From Chrysemys picta bellii (Eukaryota > Chordata > Testudines > Emydidae): 64,000 nt of DNA. The position numbers were made by a program, and so were the translations under genes. This document shows, piece by piece, positions 48,322 to 61,439 of the stretch. Below the pieces are notes generated by a model. That model was not told where the DNA came from. It did no database searches and saw only the letters and a program-made list of their open reading frames with translations. Within the stretch, counting starts at the first letter, position 1, and the number at the start of each line of letters is the position of its first letter. Where the stretch lies: assembly GCF_011386835.1 (NCBI RefSeq), contig NC_088800.1, forward strand, positions 59,301,439-59,365,438, given 5' to 3'.

Positions 48322-48709
48322 TACTTATACTGGTGTAAAGTCCCTGAATTCAGGAGATATACTCTGGATTTATTCTGGTGCAACTGAGATTTATTTTGCC
48401 CATAGTTCTTATCAAAATATTGGTGACATGAGTCCAAGAGTCATCACAAGTAAAATGGTACTCATTAACAGGACAACCTCACCTAGAATAATGTGCTCAA
48501 TTCTTATAGCCTGATCTTAAAAAGGATGTAACAGAGAGAGGGCGGATTCAGAGAGAGGCCTAGAGAGTGATTGTGGCCAAGGAAAAAATGCTTATATAAA
48601 GAGAAATCAAAAAGATCAGGTCTCTTTACCTTAGAGAGAGACCATAAAAGTTTCAAAATCACTTAAGAATCGAAGTCCCATTTTCAACAGACTTAGGCAT
48701 TAAGGGGAA

Positions 48710-48810
48710 CTGGATGTGTAGAGTGCCTAGCAGAGTGGTCCATGAATAGGGCTCCTAAGTGCGACCACAATACAAAGAATAAATAACAATAATAATAATA
48801 ATAATAATGG
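48710..48810 (+). repeat. Old LINE/SINE 3' tail with (AAT)n
   Basis: GAGTGCCTAGCAGAGTGGTCC, AGGGCTCCTAAGTGCGACCACAATACAAAGAATAAATAA and (AAT)n to 48809 match the tail seen at 12500-12630. Confidence 0.65.
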
Positions 48811-48811
48811 A

Positions 48812-49500
48812 CCTACATGTCACTGAAAGTCAATCAGACTTAGGCTCCTAATGGTCTTAGGTGGTTTTGAAAATTTTACCCGAGATGATTAAGGAGGCAC
48901 ATGATGACAAAATAATAAAAGATATAGGGAAGATAGACTGGGAACTTCTATTCAACCTAACTGCTAATACAAGAACAATTTCCAATTTCATTACCACCAC
49001 CATCACACTACAGTATTAAAGATACACATGCGAACAATAATTAATTGTGAAGACAAATATATTTGGATCTTCTTGTATTCCATAGTTAGTACAAAAATGA
49101 TAAATGGCATCCCGGTTGTGGGGTGGTTTTGTTCGTTTTGGGGTCTTTGGTATCAGTTTTACTAGGTAACATCACAAGCAGAAAAATAATGCAGCACTGT
49201 GGGTCTGGCATAAGCATTTCTAGACTTCAGAAAAAGATGAATGATCTTTCAGCCTGTCCCTCTGGGACCATCTCTAATTTTTCAGCTTGATCTAGTCAGC
49301 TGTAAGTGCTTTAAGTAATCCTAGTCTGTCATTTCAAACACCCCTCTCTCAATTGTCCTTTTGTTGATTGCTAAATTGTTCCACCTCATTGTTCTCTTTT
49401 AAAAATGGCATTTCGTATTTCACTGCCTATTATCTTATCATTTTCCTCCTCTTATTTCTTGTCTCTTTCTCTTGCAGTCCACAGAAGTTGTTTTTGCATA
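48812..49500. other. Unassigned sequence
   Basis: No gene or clear element is visible. Confidence 0.4.
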
Positions 49501-49504
49501 GCTA

Positions 49505-49575
49505 GTATTACTATTTTTTATTATTTGCGGTGCATAACTCCTACAGGACTCAGTTCCATTGTACTAGGTGTTGCA
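49505..49575 (-). repeat. Old LINE/SINE 3' tail, reverse
   Basis: The complement reads AACACCTAGTACAATGGAACTGAGTCCTGTAGGAGTTATGCACC, the same tail family as 48710-48810. Confidence 0.5.
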
Positions 49576-49576
49576 C

Positions 49577-49760
49577 AAAGCAGGATGTTCCAGTGGATAG
49601 AGCACTGAAATAGAAATTGTGAGCCTTATGTTCCATGCCCATTTTTTTCCTTCAAGCTCTTTTGTGACTTTGCTCAAGTCTCTTAATCTCTTTGTGCTTT
49701 AGTTTCCCTGCCCCCCTTAATCTGTCTGGTCTATTTAGATCATCCCTGCCTCAAAGAGTT
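49577..49760 (+). repeat. MIR SINE
   Basis: TTCCAGTGGATAGAGCACTG, TTTTGTGACTTTGCTCAAGTCTCTTAATCTCTTTGTGCTTTAGTTTCCC and CATCCCTGCCTCAAAGAG follow the MIR order. Confidence 0.75.
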
Positions 49761-50327
49761 TACTTTCTCATACTTTGTACAGTGCATAGTACAAATAGGC
49801 CCCAATCTCAGGGAAGTCTTATGGTCTGTTATACAGGGTCTCAGACTGGTCGGATCTGGCCTTATAGGCTCTACCATAATACAAATGATGTCACATAACA
49901 AAGAGATAATCAGTTTCTAAAACCTTATAGTCTTCTCCTTGCCTTATCTGTATTTTGTGTACCTAACATCTTATGAATCCAATTTTTACTTTCTTTATTT
50001 TTTTCCACTTTGAAGTTGTACTTTTAAGACTATTTTTGTACATATGAAAACAGTATAGTGGGCCTAAGGAATCATAATTAAATATATACCCAATAATGTA
50101 TTTTGGGTGCCCAACTTAAGATACCTTAAATCCACTTGATTTTCAGAATGTTGATGTGAGAACTTTCTGAAAATGAGACATCTGAAATCACTATTCACCT
50201 TTGAAAATCTTGGCTATAATATATATTCAGTCTGTCATCAAGGGGCCTGGGACAAAAGAGTCAAAAAGGAGCACTGTCTTAATATGAGGTACAAATACTT
50301 TATTTGTAGTTCTACTCTTACTTCAAG

Positions 50328-50490
50328 CAGCATGGTCTAGTGGAAAGAGCCCATAATTAGGAGCTTACCGATATACTACATACAGATATACTATCTGGCC
50401 CTGAGCAAATTGCTTAACCCAGACTTAACTTCCCTGTATCCCCTTTGTAAAATGGAGATCATTACCTATCTTATAAACAAATACCAATTA
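50328..50490 (+). repeat. MIR SINE
   Basis: AGCATGGTCTAGTGGAAAGAGCCC, CTGGCCCTGAGCAAATTGCTTAACCC and CCTTTGTAAAATGGAGATCATTACC follow the MIR order. Confidence 0.8.
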
Positions 50491-53020
50491 ACACACACAT
50501 ACTATGTTTAATTTTGAAAGTCTCTTACATGAGAGGGTTTTGAATGACTACCCAAATTGCTATTAAGTTCTATAGGTTAATTGGAGAAGCTGTGTTATCA
50601 AGATATTAACATATGAAATACATTAGTCCTATCAGTTGAGTACCAGATAAAATTAAAATAAAGCTTACTGCCTGGAGATAGACTGCTAGCTAACAGCTAA
50701 AAAGGAACCCCTATTGTCCTAAAGAGGATATGTAAATGAAACTATTTCATAAATGCAAAAAAAGCCCATAAAAGCAACTATTCACACTGGGAATCTTATA
50801 CATTGCCCCAGGACACCAGGTTGAATTGATTGCCAGCACCTTTAAAGAATAAAATGGGAATAATAATATTCACATGTGAATAATTAAAAAAAAACATTTC
50901 TTACCTGTAATTAAATCACTAATCATGCTAAAGTCTATTGAATTACTATTCCATCTATTCCTAGGAGTTTTGTACACTATGATAATAAAACTCCAGTCTA
51001 TGTATCATTAAACACTGACTTTTCTCATAGGTGCATTATTAGTGAACTCTCAAGTTTTGACAGTTATTCAAAGGAGGAAAAGAGAGAAAGCAATTAATGA
51101 AAGCTGCCTATTGGATGTCATTTGAGTTCAGTCACTTTCAACCACAAAGTACATATGGAAAATTTTGTTTTATTAAGGCAATAATTCAGAGTCCACTGTA
51201 CATAAGACAAGAAAAGGAAATCATGTATCCCATAATAGTTAACATGTATTTTATGTCAATATAGTCAGGATGACAAGCACATGTGACACATATCCCCAGT
51301 TGAATCCAGAAGCAAGAACCATAAACCCTCTGAGCCTGGATCTGTTACATTAGGGACCTTTTATCCTGCCACAGCAGAGTAAAGATGCCTAAGCTGCAGC
51401 ATAACTGATAGTTACACCTTCTGGTACAGGACCACTACATGCTCTGGGATAGTGTTCCCTAAGGAGGATGTTTTTATCCCATTGGTCTCATTCTCATTTC
51501 AGAGACTTCAGATTTTGTTTAGGTAGCTGCAGATATGTCTCATGTTGTTTTTATTTTTGCTGTATCTTCTGTTTAGCAATGGTTTGGACAACTGAATGAT
51601 ATCCTAAGCGATGAGCATGCCAATGAGCATTTTTCATCAAAAACAAAAGTTGGTCAAAAATTCATGACCAGCTCTAATTTGAACAATAGGTCTTACAATA
51701 TCTGTATCTACCATGAAAATGGACCAAATTTATAATGTGGGTAGATTTTTTTAATGAATAATTGTCTGTACTGTTTTATTAAAATGTAATAGATGAATAG
51801 CACTGTGGATAATTCTCACATTTCTATATTTAGAGAAAACAGCCTTTACAATATGTTGGAATAGCAAAACTTCATCACTCTGAATTACCAGGTGGTCGTC
51901 TATAAATGCAATTCATAGAGCAAGCATCACTAGAACTGTTAAGCTATATAAATACTTCGAAAATTGTAATAATGGCCATCAAATAGGTCACTTACATAAT
52001 CATCTTTGAGACATGGCATAGCTAATTTGAAAGATACTACTGGTCATCAGATAATGACGGGAAAGGGAATGGGAAACCGTGGCTCCTCTGTCTTGGAAAT
52101 TATCTTTGGAAGAAAATGCTCTGGGCATCCTACAACTTCTTTCAGATGGGTGGATTGCTGTGCCCACACAGAGCCTTGTTGAGTTGGTGAGGCTCCAAAA
52201 GGCTCTGAAGCAGTCCTCCCTTCTTGATTAGTAATTGTCCTGACTAGAGAGATTTTTGGGGGGAGGGGGCGGTAATGTGACTGAAATTCTCTTATACTCC
52301 ATTCTTTAAAAAGAGCAGGGATAATTTTCTGACTGGCAGCTGCTGGAGGAAATTTGTCATTTGGTCAGCTCTCATTACCATATATTTGTCTTCCTCCGTT
52401 ACCATTAGCAGACACAAATATCTGTTTGACTTCTGTGCTTGCTGAATTAATGTTTATCACTCTTCACTGATTAAAGCCTAATCTTGTGAGTATGTGAGAG
52501 AGAAAGGAAGCTGATATAATTGATGAAGGAAATTATGGCTAAATACACATGTCCTTAAAAGGCAGCCACCCATTGATTAACTTTTTGTACAGATGTAGAA
52601 TGGGTTGATGCAGATGAAACTGATAGTAGTATATCAGCGTGAGGTCCATTCACTTTCCCACCTTAAAGGGGAAAAAAAGAGAGACACGTAATGTTAAATT
52701 CAGGTTAATAGAAATGTTGCTAGTCAGTTTGGGGAAATAGATTTTACTGGATCAAAAAAAAACCCCTATAAAAATACTGTAATTCTTTTTGTTGTAAGTA
52801 GGTTCATTTTAAAGTGTTTTAAGAAACTGATATGGATGTAGCCTGTACAGTGGGTAGCAATGTATGCAGTTATTCCCCTGAGTGTACAGGTAGAATGGGG
52901 GGTGAAGCTCTGGCTCCACCAACATTTGCTCCATGATGCAGTGACCAGTGCAGCAGGGGAAATGATCTGTGCCAAGGAGCACAGAACAAAGGAGAATCTT
53001 GGGAACCAGTTTGTGATTCT
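50491..53020. other. Mostly unassigned sequence
   Basis: No gene is supported over about 2.5 kb. A fragment of the 'agagctgg' repeat lies near 51600-51681. Confidence 0.4.
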
Positions 53021-53023
53021 AAA

Positions 53024-53175
53024 GGTATGTCTAGACTGCAACACATGTAGACATATCTTAGCTAGCTTGAATAACAATAGAAGTGATGTCACAGCAGAGT
53101 GGGTGGCAGTATAGACTGTACAAACCTGACAAGGAATCTGGGTATGTACTAAACTGGCTAGTGTAGATATACTTT
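53024..53175. mobile_element. Harbinger-type MITE fragment
   Basis: AAGGTATGTCTAGACTGCAAC at the left and TAGTGTAGATATACTTT at the right are inverted ends of the GTCTA(C/G)ACT class. TAA precedes the left end. Confidence 0.6.
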
Positions 53176-53685
53176 GAGTCACAATCTATATTCTGCTCCT
53201 TAGAGCTTGTGGCAAGTTCATAACTGAGTCCTTGTATCTTCATTTAGAGACTAATTTTGTAAAATACAACAGTTTTATTAGTGAAATAGTCATGCAGAAT
53301 CCTCCTCTCATTTAGATGGATTCAGCTCATATTCCATTCCACATGATCCATTCTCAGTGTCAGCTTATTAGTTTCTAATACTATAGTATGTATTAATAAT
53401 TGCTGCAATTGCAAACACTGCCTCCCTCCCAAGGGCAGAAAGAGACATTTTGTCCCAATAGCGTCTGCTGCAGAATTATTTTCATCTACCCATAACACTG
53501 AATTACTGTGATAGAGAGTTATAGTTAATCAATAAAGATTGATTACATTCAACAGGAAATATCTTAAAGGACTTTGACCCAATCATTGTCTGTCCAATTT
53601 TCTGTCATTTTTAGTTAGATTTTACATTTGAGAAGAAATCCTAGAAATCATTTATTTTTGAATATCTTCTTCTTCCATATGCCAG
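53176..53685. other. Unassigned sequence
   Basis: No gene or clear element is visible. Confidence 0.4.
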
Positions 53686-53689
53686 CTTG

Positions 53690-54790
53690 AAAAGCAACAT
53701 TAAAGGTCGATGTCCAAGTATGCCATCTAATCTGTGGTTTCAGTTGATATAGAATGAATGAGGGCTGCTCCTCTGGAGAAAGTTTACTAGATGTTCCATG
53801 GTTTGGACATCTTCTCCACATTCGCATATCAGCCTACTCTTGGTGTAGTAGGTAATTGCAATGTTGTGTGAAGTTCTGATGCAGATCTCTGTTATCCATA
53901 TCTTACATGGCATGGTGAAGCCCGGTGGTCAGTCTGTCGGATCCATGATCAGGTCTTGATTCTTGACCCCACTGATCTCCCTCAGCTTCTCCCACTTGTC
54001 TTTTGGTGACAGCTCTGTTTTAAGAGCTTTGGTCACTAACCAGAAAGTGTTCCCAGACTTAAGGCGACATCATAGAGGGGTTTGGAGATCTTCAGAGATG
54101 GGCAAGTCTAGGTTCATTATCGCTCAGTCATATTCACATATTATTATTGCTTCTCTTCAGAGGGATGGTGATAAGGTATGCATGAGGAGCGAAACCAACT
54201 GTCGATGCTGACTTCAGCAGTCCTTCTCAGAACAGTGTTCGATTGCACATTGACAAGTTTCATATTTTCACCTACTGCCCATACTGGCATGCAATAGTCA
54301 GCTGTGAGAAGATGAGGGCAAAGATCGCTGCTCAAAAGGTGTGAGCAACTAGTTTTGGATACTATTGTTTCTTTTCATTATCTTGGCAGCAAGCTTCATC
54401 AGATGTTGGTAGCATGTGAGGCTGTGATGCAGAACCACTCCAAGATATTTCAAGAAATCCTAGTGCCTGCGTTTGAAGTGGTAGAAAATAACATTCAAGT
54501 GCTTCTTTGCATGCTGGTTGCTCAGGTGGGATGTGGAGACAGCTGTTTTCTGAGGGTTTGATCAGAGTCACCATAATCAATTATTTTCAGTTTTTCAGAT
54601 CTTCTATTTTCAGATGTAAGGATGCATTCCACGTGGGTGAAAGTGCTCACTTGGATAGCTAGGGAGAGATCATCCACATACCCATATTTCTGTGACTGGG
54701 TCAATGACATATCTTTCATATTTTTTGGATATAAAAATGCAGGTATTGTCAAATGTGTAGGTGCAGATACCGTGTTCACAAAACATTAGG
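53690..54790 (-). pseudogene. Second jockey-like LINE: RT palm to C terminus, decayed
   Basis: The catalytic RT box reads YGYVDDLSLAIQ on the minus strand, with both Asp residues intact (54669-54674). Downstream, in shifted frames, are a YLGVVLHHSLT block near 54450, an AAKIMKRNN block, a RPPGFTMPCKIW block near 53915, and a CECGEDVQTMEHLV knuckle near 53810-53828. The order palm, thumb, linker, Cys/His knuckle is the same as in the 45396-46260 remnant. The YLGVTL/AAK(V/I)..RNN, PPGF and C-x-CG motifs correspond, so both belong to one family. Many stops and shifts make it dead. The sequence is more decayed than the CR1 at 28107-29208. Confidence 0.7.
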
Positions 54791-56740
54791 TATCACAATA
54801 ACATGTGACCATTGTCAACCAAAATAAACTCCATTCTGAACACAGACAAATCTTGATTAGTCCATCTCTTACTGGTTCTGAGAAATAATAGTATACAATT
54901 AATATGCAGGAGGCAAAAAAGATTCTACTGAGTATCTTTCTTTTTTTGTCTTTTTGACACATGTTTAAAATTCTTTGAGGAAAATGTGTGCTCGTGATAG
55001 CATCATTTAGTGCAGGGTTAATAATTAGACAGATTCCTGACACCTATGTATGTATTTATTTAGCTTTTAACAGCAATAAAAGATGCTCATATAGGAAGTT
55101 CTAGGCACCCTGACAGTTAATTAGATTTACGATCAAAATATTGACCACCTAGCAGCAAAATATAATCACATACAAATAATGAATTAACTCAGGCAACCAA
55201 TAAATCAAAGCAGCATAACATACTTTCTAACTTCCCCACACACTCTACCCAAGAACATACCCTCAATCTTCCTCCAAACGCCTTGTCAAATAAATAGATG
55301 TGTCAAATCTAGAATCAGATTTCATAAACATCCTCCATGCCCCTGGTGTAGTTGAGGGATGTTCTACTGGGGATTTGGGTCAGCCAATTGTACAGAATCT
55401 GTGCAAATCCAGATTTGGATCAACCCAAATGTTTGGGGGATGTCAGGTTTTGTTCTTGGTAAAAACTCTATGGATTACTTTCAGCAAAATTCACATAGAA
55501 GAATTAACACTTATAAGATGTATTTTATACTTTGCCACCATAAGAAATATTCATTATTTATACCAAAAAAGTATGCATTCAGTGATTTAGACATTGTTGT
55601 TTCAAAATTTGAAGATGATTGATATATTGGTTGAACAAAATTGGGATGAATTCTTAGAATATTGATCTTTGAACAATTGAGATTGACCATAAAACACCTA
55701 GTGAAGCAATTGCTAAAAACAGGCGTAGTTTCCTTTTTGCAGGAGGAGTTATCTAGGCAGAATATAGTTGCTCCTGTAATACAAGCCATGCCTCATTTCA
55801 TTATTCAGTTTTATCAATTGAGCTTTGTGACAAACTTCACCACATAGCTTTACGTCAGGATAAGATGCATCAGCTCAGTTCGTGACAGCAGGTGGTTTGG
55901 ATGCATCACTGTAAAAGATTGTCCTATCTATACTGACTGCTTCTTCATGCCACACATAAACATAGATGGCAGCAATTTATTGGCTTGAATTGCAGCAAAA
56001 ACTCCCTATTTACTTATGTGACAGCAGTGTTGATATCCTTTTGTCTGTGATCTCATTTACTTTGGGTTAAAGCCACATTTCCCAACTGCTATTATTTATA
56101 CCCAAACTTAATAGAAGTTTAGTGAGGTTTCTTTCCCCCCCTGCATCTCTCGCTTTCTTCCCAGTCTTTCCAAATATGTAATGAAAGACCCTATCATCAC
56201 TCGCATGTGCACAAATCTGGTAGTGGTGGGAATTTTCTAGCTGAAGCGAATTTTAAAATCCCTAATTCTAATGTTACATTAAGGTAGCTTTTTTGCATTT
56301 AAACTGCATGAAGTCTCTGACATAAACCATTCTCTGACACAAGCTATTTCCAAGGCTGTTTTACAGAATCATCCCTCCCCCGCAATCTCAATTTGGTTGC
56401 CTCAGCCATCTCCCTCCCTGACACCTCTACATCCTTCACAGTAGCTTGCTCCTTTTCCTCCTCTGAGTAAAATATTGGTAAACTGTGCAACTGTGATGTC
56501 ATTTTCATGTGCGCACAGTAAGGTAATGTAGCTGGGGTGTGAGTAAGAGAGCCAAAGGCTGCAGACATTCATGCCAGTGTCCTTACCTGTCTGCTGTAAT
56601 TAAAACAACCCATGCAGTGAATTAAGTGCTGATTCAGCAATTTGATTTAATACAGGAATAACTGTTTGTTTTGCTAGTCTTATAATGTCTGTCTTATTTA
56701 TCGTAAAAACTTACATGGCTCCCATAATCATGGTATCTGA
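54791..56740. other. Unassigned sequence with a few longer open frames
   Basis: Open frames of 60-96 codons lie at 55300-55850 on both strands. None has a motif I recognise. The minus-strand frame at 55511-55789 could be an upstream remnant of a LINE, but I cannot support that. Confidence 0.35.
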
Positions 56741-56744
56741 GCAC

Positions 56745-56975
56745 CTCACCATCTTTAATGTGTTTATCCTCACAACACCACTGTGAGGAAGGGCAGTACT
56801 ATTATCCCAATTGTAAAGACGGGGAGAAATGAGGCATACACAGATTAAGGTCAAAAGTATCCTCCACTAATTTTGGATGCTCAAGGTCACACAAGAGAGA
56901 GCTGGAAATTGAACCCCAGCCTCCAAAATTCTAGACTAGCACATTATATACTAGTCCATCCTTCCTCTCCATCTA
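56745..56975 (-). repeat. MIR SINE, reverse orientation
   Basis: GTTTATCCTCACAACACCACTGTGAGGAAGGGCAGTACTATTATCCCAATTGTAAAGACGGGG, CTCAAGGTCACACAAGAGAGAGCTGG and AATTGAACCCCAGCCTCC give the complement of a nearly full MIR. Confidence 0.88.
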
Positions 56976-59900
56976 GTGGCAGTAGTAGCAAGACAATAAT
57001 TTGTTATGAAATATTTTATACTATGGTAGTGTTGAAAAGATTGAGGCCTTGTTTTGCTAGGTCTGTACAAATATAGAAATAGACAGGGTACCTCGAAGAG
57101 TTTGCAATCATGTCTTGGGACTCATATGCATACAGACAGAATCTCCCTTAATGGTGAAGCTATTATGTTTGGCTTGTCTGTGTAATAGCTTTGTGAGAAG
57201 TTTGCTGCACAGCATGGTAGTAATGCCTTTTTAGCAGTAAAAGACTAGGTGCTGTATATAGTGTGTTTCTCACAGATACCTATGCCAAAGTATCTGTGTC
57301 TGTTTACCTTCAATAAATGTGTGTTTGTTTCTAACTGTTGGTAAAGTACATTTTAAGTTATTAGTAACACATACTGTATTTTTTATAGAGAGAAACAGAT
57401 TGTATGCAAAACAGCAGCATGGAGGGGAAAATATTTGATACAAAAAACAGTGAAAAGAAAACCAAAATCAGTTCCATTAGAGGAAAATGACTACCTATTA
57501 ACCATTTGTCTTAATGGGAGTAGGCCAACCCCCCAAAGATATCATTTCACTGCATACTGCAGAGGAAGGGGATATATGCTTCTCATATGAAGCATTCTGT
57601 AACCAGCATTTTATATAGCAAATACATCCAATGCTGATTTCAGAACTGCATGCAGGAAGCAAAGAGGCCATGTCAGTCTGCCGAGAGTTGAGCCGCGAAA
57701 AGCAAAGATGCAAACAAGTGCGGATGGTGGATGTTACTTTCAAGTTTTCCAACATGCCACCTCTCTAAAGAGTGAGTGTGATTTTAATATTCACAGGATG
57801 CCCTGGAAATCATTTGTAATGTGCAAGAGGTCACCAAATACAAGAAGTTTCCCTATGGCATAAGAACCTTGAAGAGGGAATTTGTCTACCTTCCTTTCCT
57901 TAACTATCCCTCTCCTGCAGACAGTTCCCCCCCCCCCCTCCGAAATTGGATTTTCTTGCATTGTCCCTAATATGTAATATATTAGTATGAGAAACATGTG
58001 TTATGGAAGAGAAGTTTATGTTGTACTTTGTTGGACACTTTGACTATTTTTCCCCCTGAAATTGCTCTATCCACAAAAGTGACACAGTAGAGGTGGTGAA
58101 AGTGCAACGTTGCCCTTGCCACTCTGCCAATGTGCCTCTGTTGTGACTTAGATGGGTAACCCCATTTAGTCCTTGGGCTCCTTCTGTGACTACTAGTAAG
58201 GTTCCGGATGGTGAAGGGCTTTGTTTGGAGTGAGCTCACTTCATTTCATGCAGGCCTCTGAACAGCTATTAGATAGACACAATCTCGACTAGAACTGAAC
58301 CCTATGACCTGGAAGTGAAAGGCTGTGAATCACATGGCCAGTCATGGGACAGAGAATAACCTCCAACCTTTGATGCGAATACTACCCTTTGGGATTGCTT
58401 AGAAAGAATATAGGAGAATTGCTCAAGTGACTTCATCTCCCTTGATGGGGTTTACAAATAAGTCAATACCTCATGATGAATGGTATTGAAGGCAGCTGAA
58501 AGACATCAAAGAACCAGTATGGGCAACTTACCTTCATCTATCATCATCATTTTGTGCCTCCAGTCCCCCATCCCAAAACTTGAAGTGGCATCAGCTGACC
58601 TCAGGCAGAGAAGACTTCATTTGTCTGGCACTAAATGGAGGTTTACTATCACAGATGTGGACATCTCAGTCTGGATGTGAACAACCTACCCCCAAAATAA
58701 CTTTAAGGGCCTGACTTTCATTTCCATTAAGGGCACTTCACATTGTTGCCAGCATGATGTAAAGTGGGACCATCAGAAGTATTCCTTCCCCCCAATGGGA
58801 AAGTGTGCCCCAATTGTCAGTCCATAATGGGATTAACCCCCATCTCTCTAACCTAGAGAACAGAGCCAAAGTGTGTCCCACGTATCTGCATTGAGCCAGA
58901 AATCATATGGGGATAATCCCTTGGTTGTCATGTCAGCTATGAATTTTTAAGATAGCAGCAGGGAGTCAACACCTGCTTGGACTTTAGAGTCAATTGGGAT
59001 TGGGACATCGTCAGTGCACTGTAGTGAAGCACTCACTGAACTCCTAGTGGCATTCTGCAGTGGTACAAGGTGACCTGTACACCAAAACGAATGCCACTGT
59101 AGTTCAGTTCTGTGACTCTTGCACTGGAGGAGCACGCTCTGTTAAGATCTGTATTTGGGTTGAGAGACCTACAGCATTTGGCTATGGCTACAGCCATCGC
59201 TTCCCTGGCACTCTCTGATCCTCCCTCTGTGCATGCTGAATTGAGCAGGCAACTTCCGGGCTAATTAAAAAAGACCCCTGTGGTGTGTTCTACCACTAAG
59301 TCTTGGTTATACATACTAAATCGGAGACCTCATCATAAACAGTTTTAATCTTCGTATACCACTGTCCTTGTGTCAAATAGCATGAGATGGAAAACAGGAT
59401 CCTGGTCAGGTGGGAACTTGCACTGGTGAGAGAATTTTCAGGGATAGTCAAAGTAATGGCTGACACTGCCTATGGTTTCTGACTACCTAATCTCCCCAGG
59501 CCATAATGACAGGAATAAAAGGGCCAAAGTTCACCCCGCCACTGTTTCTACCACACACAGAACCCATATGCATAAATTATAGCAATGTTGCCCTGCCCTC
59601 TAAGTCACCCAAATGCATCTACACGAGAGGTACGTCTGCTGTACTTGGATGTCCAAGCACGGACTTCCAGGACATATGACAACCGCTATTTGAAAAATGA
59701 TGGACATGATTCTCTTTTGCACAAGGAGTGTAAAGGGACCTTAGAGTAAATGAGAGTGAGGACTGGATTGTTTACCTGGCTCCTACTGTTCCCTCACTCA
59801 TCCATCCCTCTCCCCCATTTATAATATCTCTTGATTTAGTTATTCTTTTCCACTCATCTGCCCTGGCCTTATACTTTTGTTGACATCCTCTTCAGTGAAT

Positions 59901-61430
59901 TGCCAGGAGACAAGCTAGAGTTTCCAGCTGCACCCATTTTAAGGAAATTAATAAGGATTTAAAGCTTTTTTTAAGAAGATGAATTAGCAGAAGTGTACAT
60001 AGTTCATTTATTCTATTAGACATTCCTCTTGACCTAGACAGAGTCTGCTCTGTGTCCTTCTGTATGTCTATGGATTTTCACTTTTAAATTTCCCTCTCAT
60101 TCTATTGTGAAAATGACTTTGTACCAGGAACCTTTTTTTTTTTAACAAGTTGAGATGAGATGCTATGAATAACAGGGTGGAAAAAGCATTACTAACCACT
60201 GGTGCTAGAATTTCATAAATTTCCTTTTCATAGTGGGCACAGTTTTAGTGATGAGGGTCATCAGTATCATTATTTCCATCATCCTTAACGTTAATTAGTT
60301 TTTTTGAAGTTAACATAAAATACATCTTAAATGTCCTCATTAAAGTTGATGCAATGTCTGATCAAGGAATTGTATGTGTGCTCTGTCAGGAAAACATTGT
60401 GTAAAATATAACCGCAATTTCAAGTGATTTAAAACATTGAGTTTGTATGGTTTTTAATCATTAAAGGAGATGTAAAAACATATTTTATACACAATCTTTT
60501 ATCTTACATTTATTTTTATATTTCTCCATAGCAATTTATTGCAATAGATACATCACCATTACCATAGACATTTATAGTGCTATTAAAATTCAATGCCACC
60601 ATAAATTCATGCTGCTTAAAGTGTTGACATTTGTAACAGCTTCTACAAGGACATATTTTATACTGAAAGTGAAACTTGGAGTTGAAACTTTTGTTAACAA
60701 AATTTAAGATAGAGGCAAGAAAATATAGGCTTTTGTAATTTCAACAAATCCAGCAATTTGCACAAGACATCCTGATGTAAGCAACAATTTTTGATGATTG
60801 TACATGTTAGAAGTCTTTAATCTTGGAATCCATGGGTGTGGCATTAGTAATTTACCATGGACTAGAAAAGTTAAAACTGCCTGAAGCTCTGATTCTTGGT
60901 AGGAATGGTAAAAATGTGTGTGAAGGAGAATTTAACTCTAGATTGTTTTCATGTTAAACCAAACCAACTGGAATTTGTGCTCTCTTAACTGACCCTTGAA
61001 AATGGACATGCCCTACAGGAGTGACTTTGAAGTGGACATTAAGTCTTACACGATCATTTTATAAAACATGACCCATCTTGCAGTCCTCAATCAGGCAAAA
61101 ATCACAGTGAAGGGCCAACTTCTTTGCTGGTTCATGTAGACAAAACTCTACTAAAGTCAATAGAGCTGCACCTATTTGCATACGCAGAGAGTTTGGTCCA
61201 GAATCAATGAGAATTTTACCCAAATAATGAAGAATTGGGGTCTTAGCAATCCATTACCTACCCCTTCCCCGCCCTGCCAAAGAACAGCACAGCAAAGTGA
61301 CAGAAATTTGGTTGTGATTAGGCCCTGTGTGCCTTCACAAAGTTGGGAAGGGTGCAAGGAGACTCTTCATCTACCTCTTTTGTGCTGCTCCACACCAAAC
61401 AGGGAACACCAGCCCTGCTTCCTCTTTCTA
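56976..61430. other. Long unassigned stretch
   Basis: About 4.5 kb without a supported gene. Traces of the GGGCCTGA MITE (14410-14553) occur near 58705-58760 and 59700-59765. The rest is AT-rich single-copy-looking DNA. Confidence 0.4.
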
Positions 61431-61439
61431 CCCCTCTAG

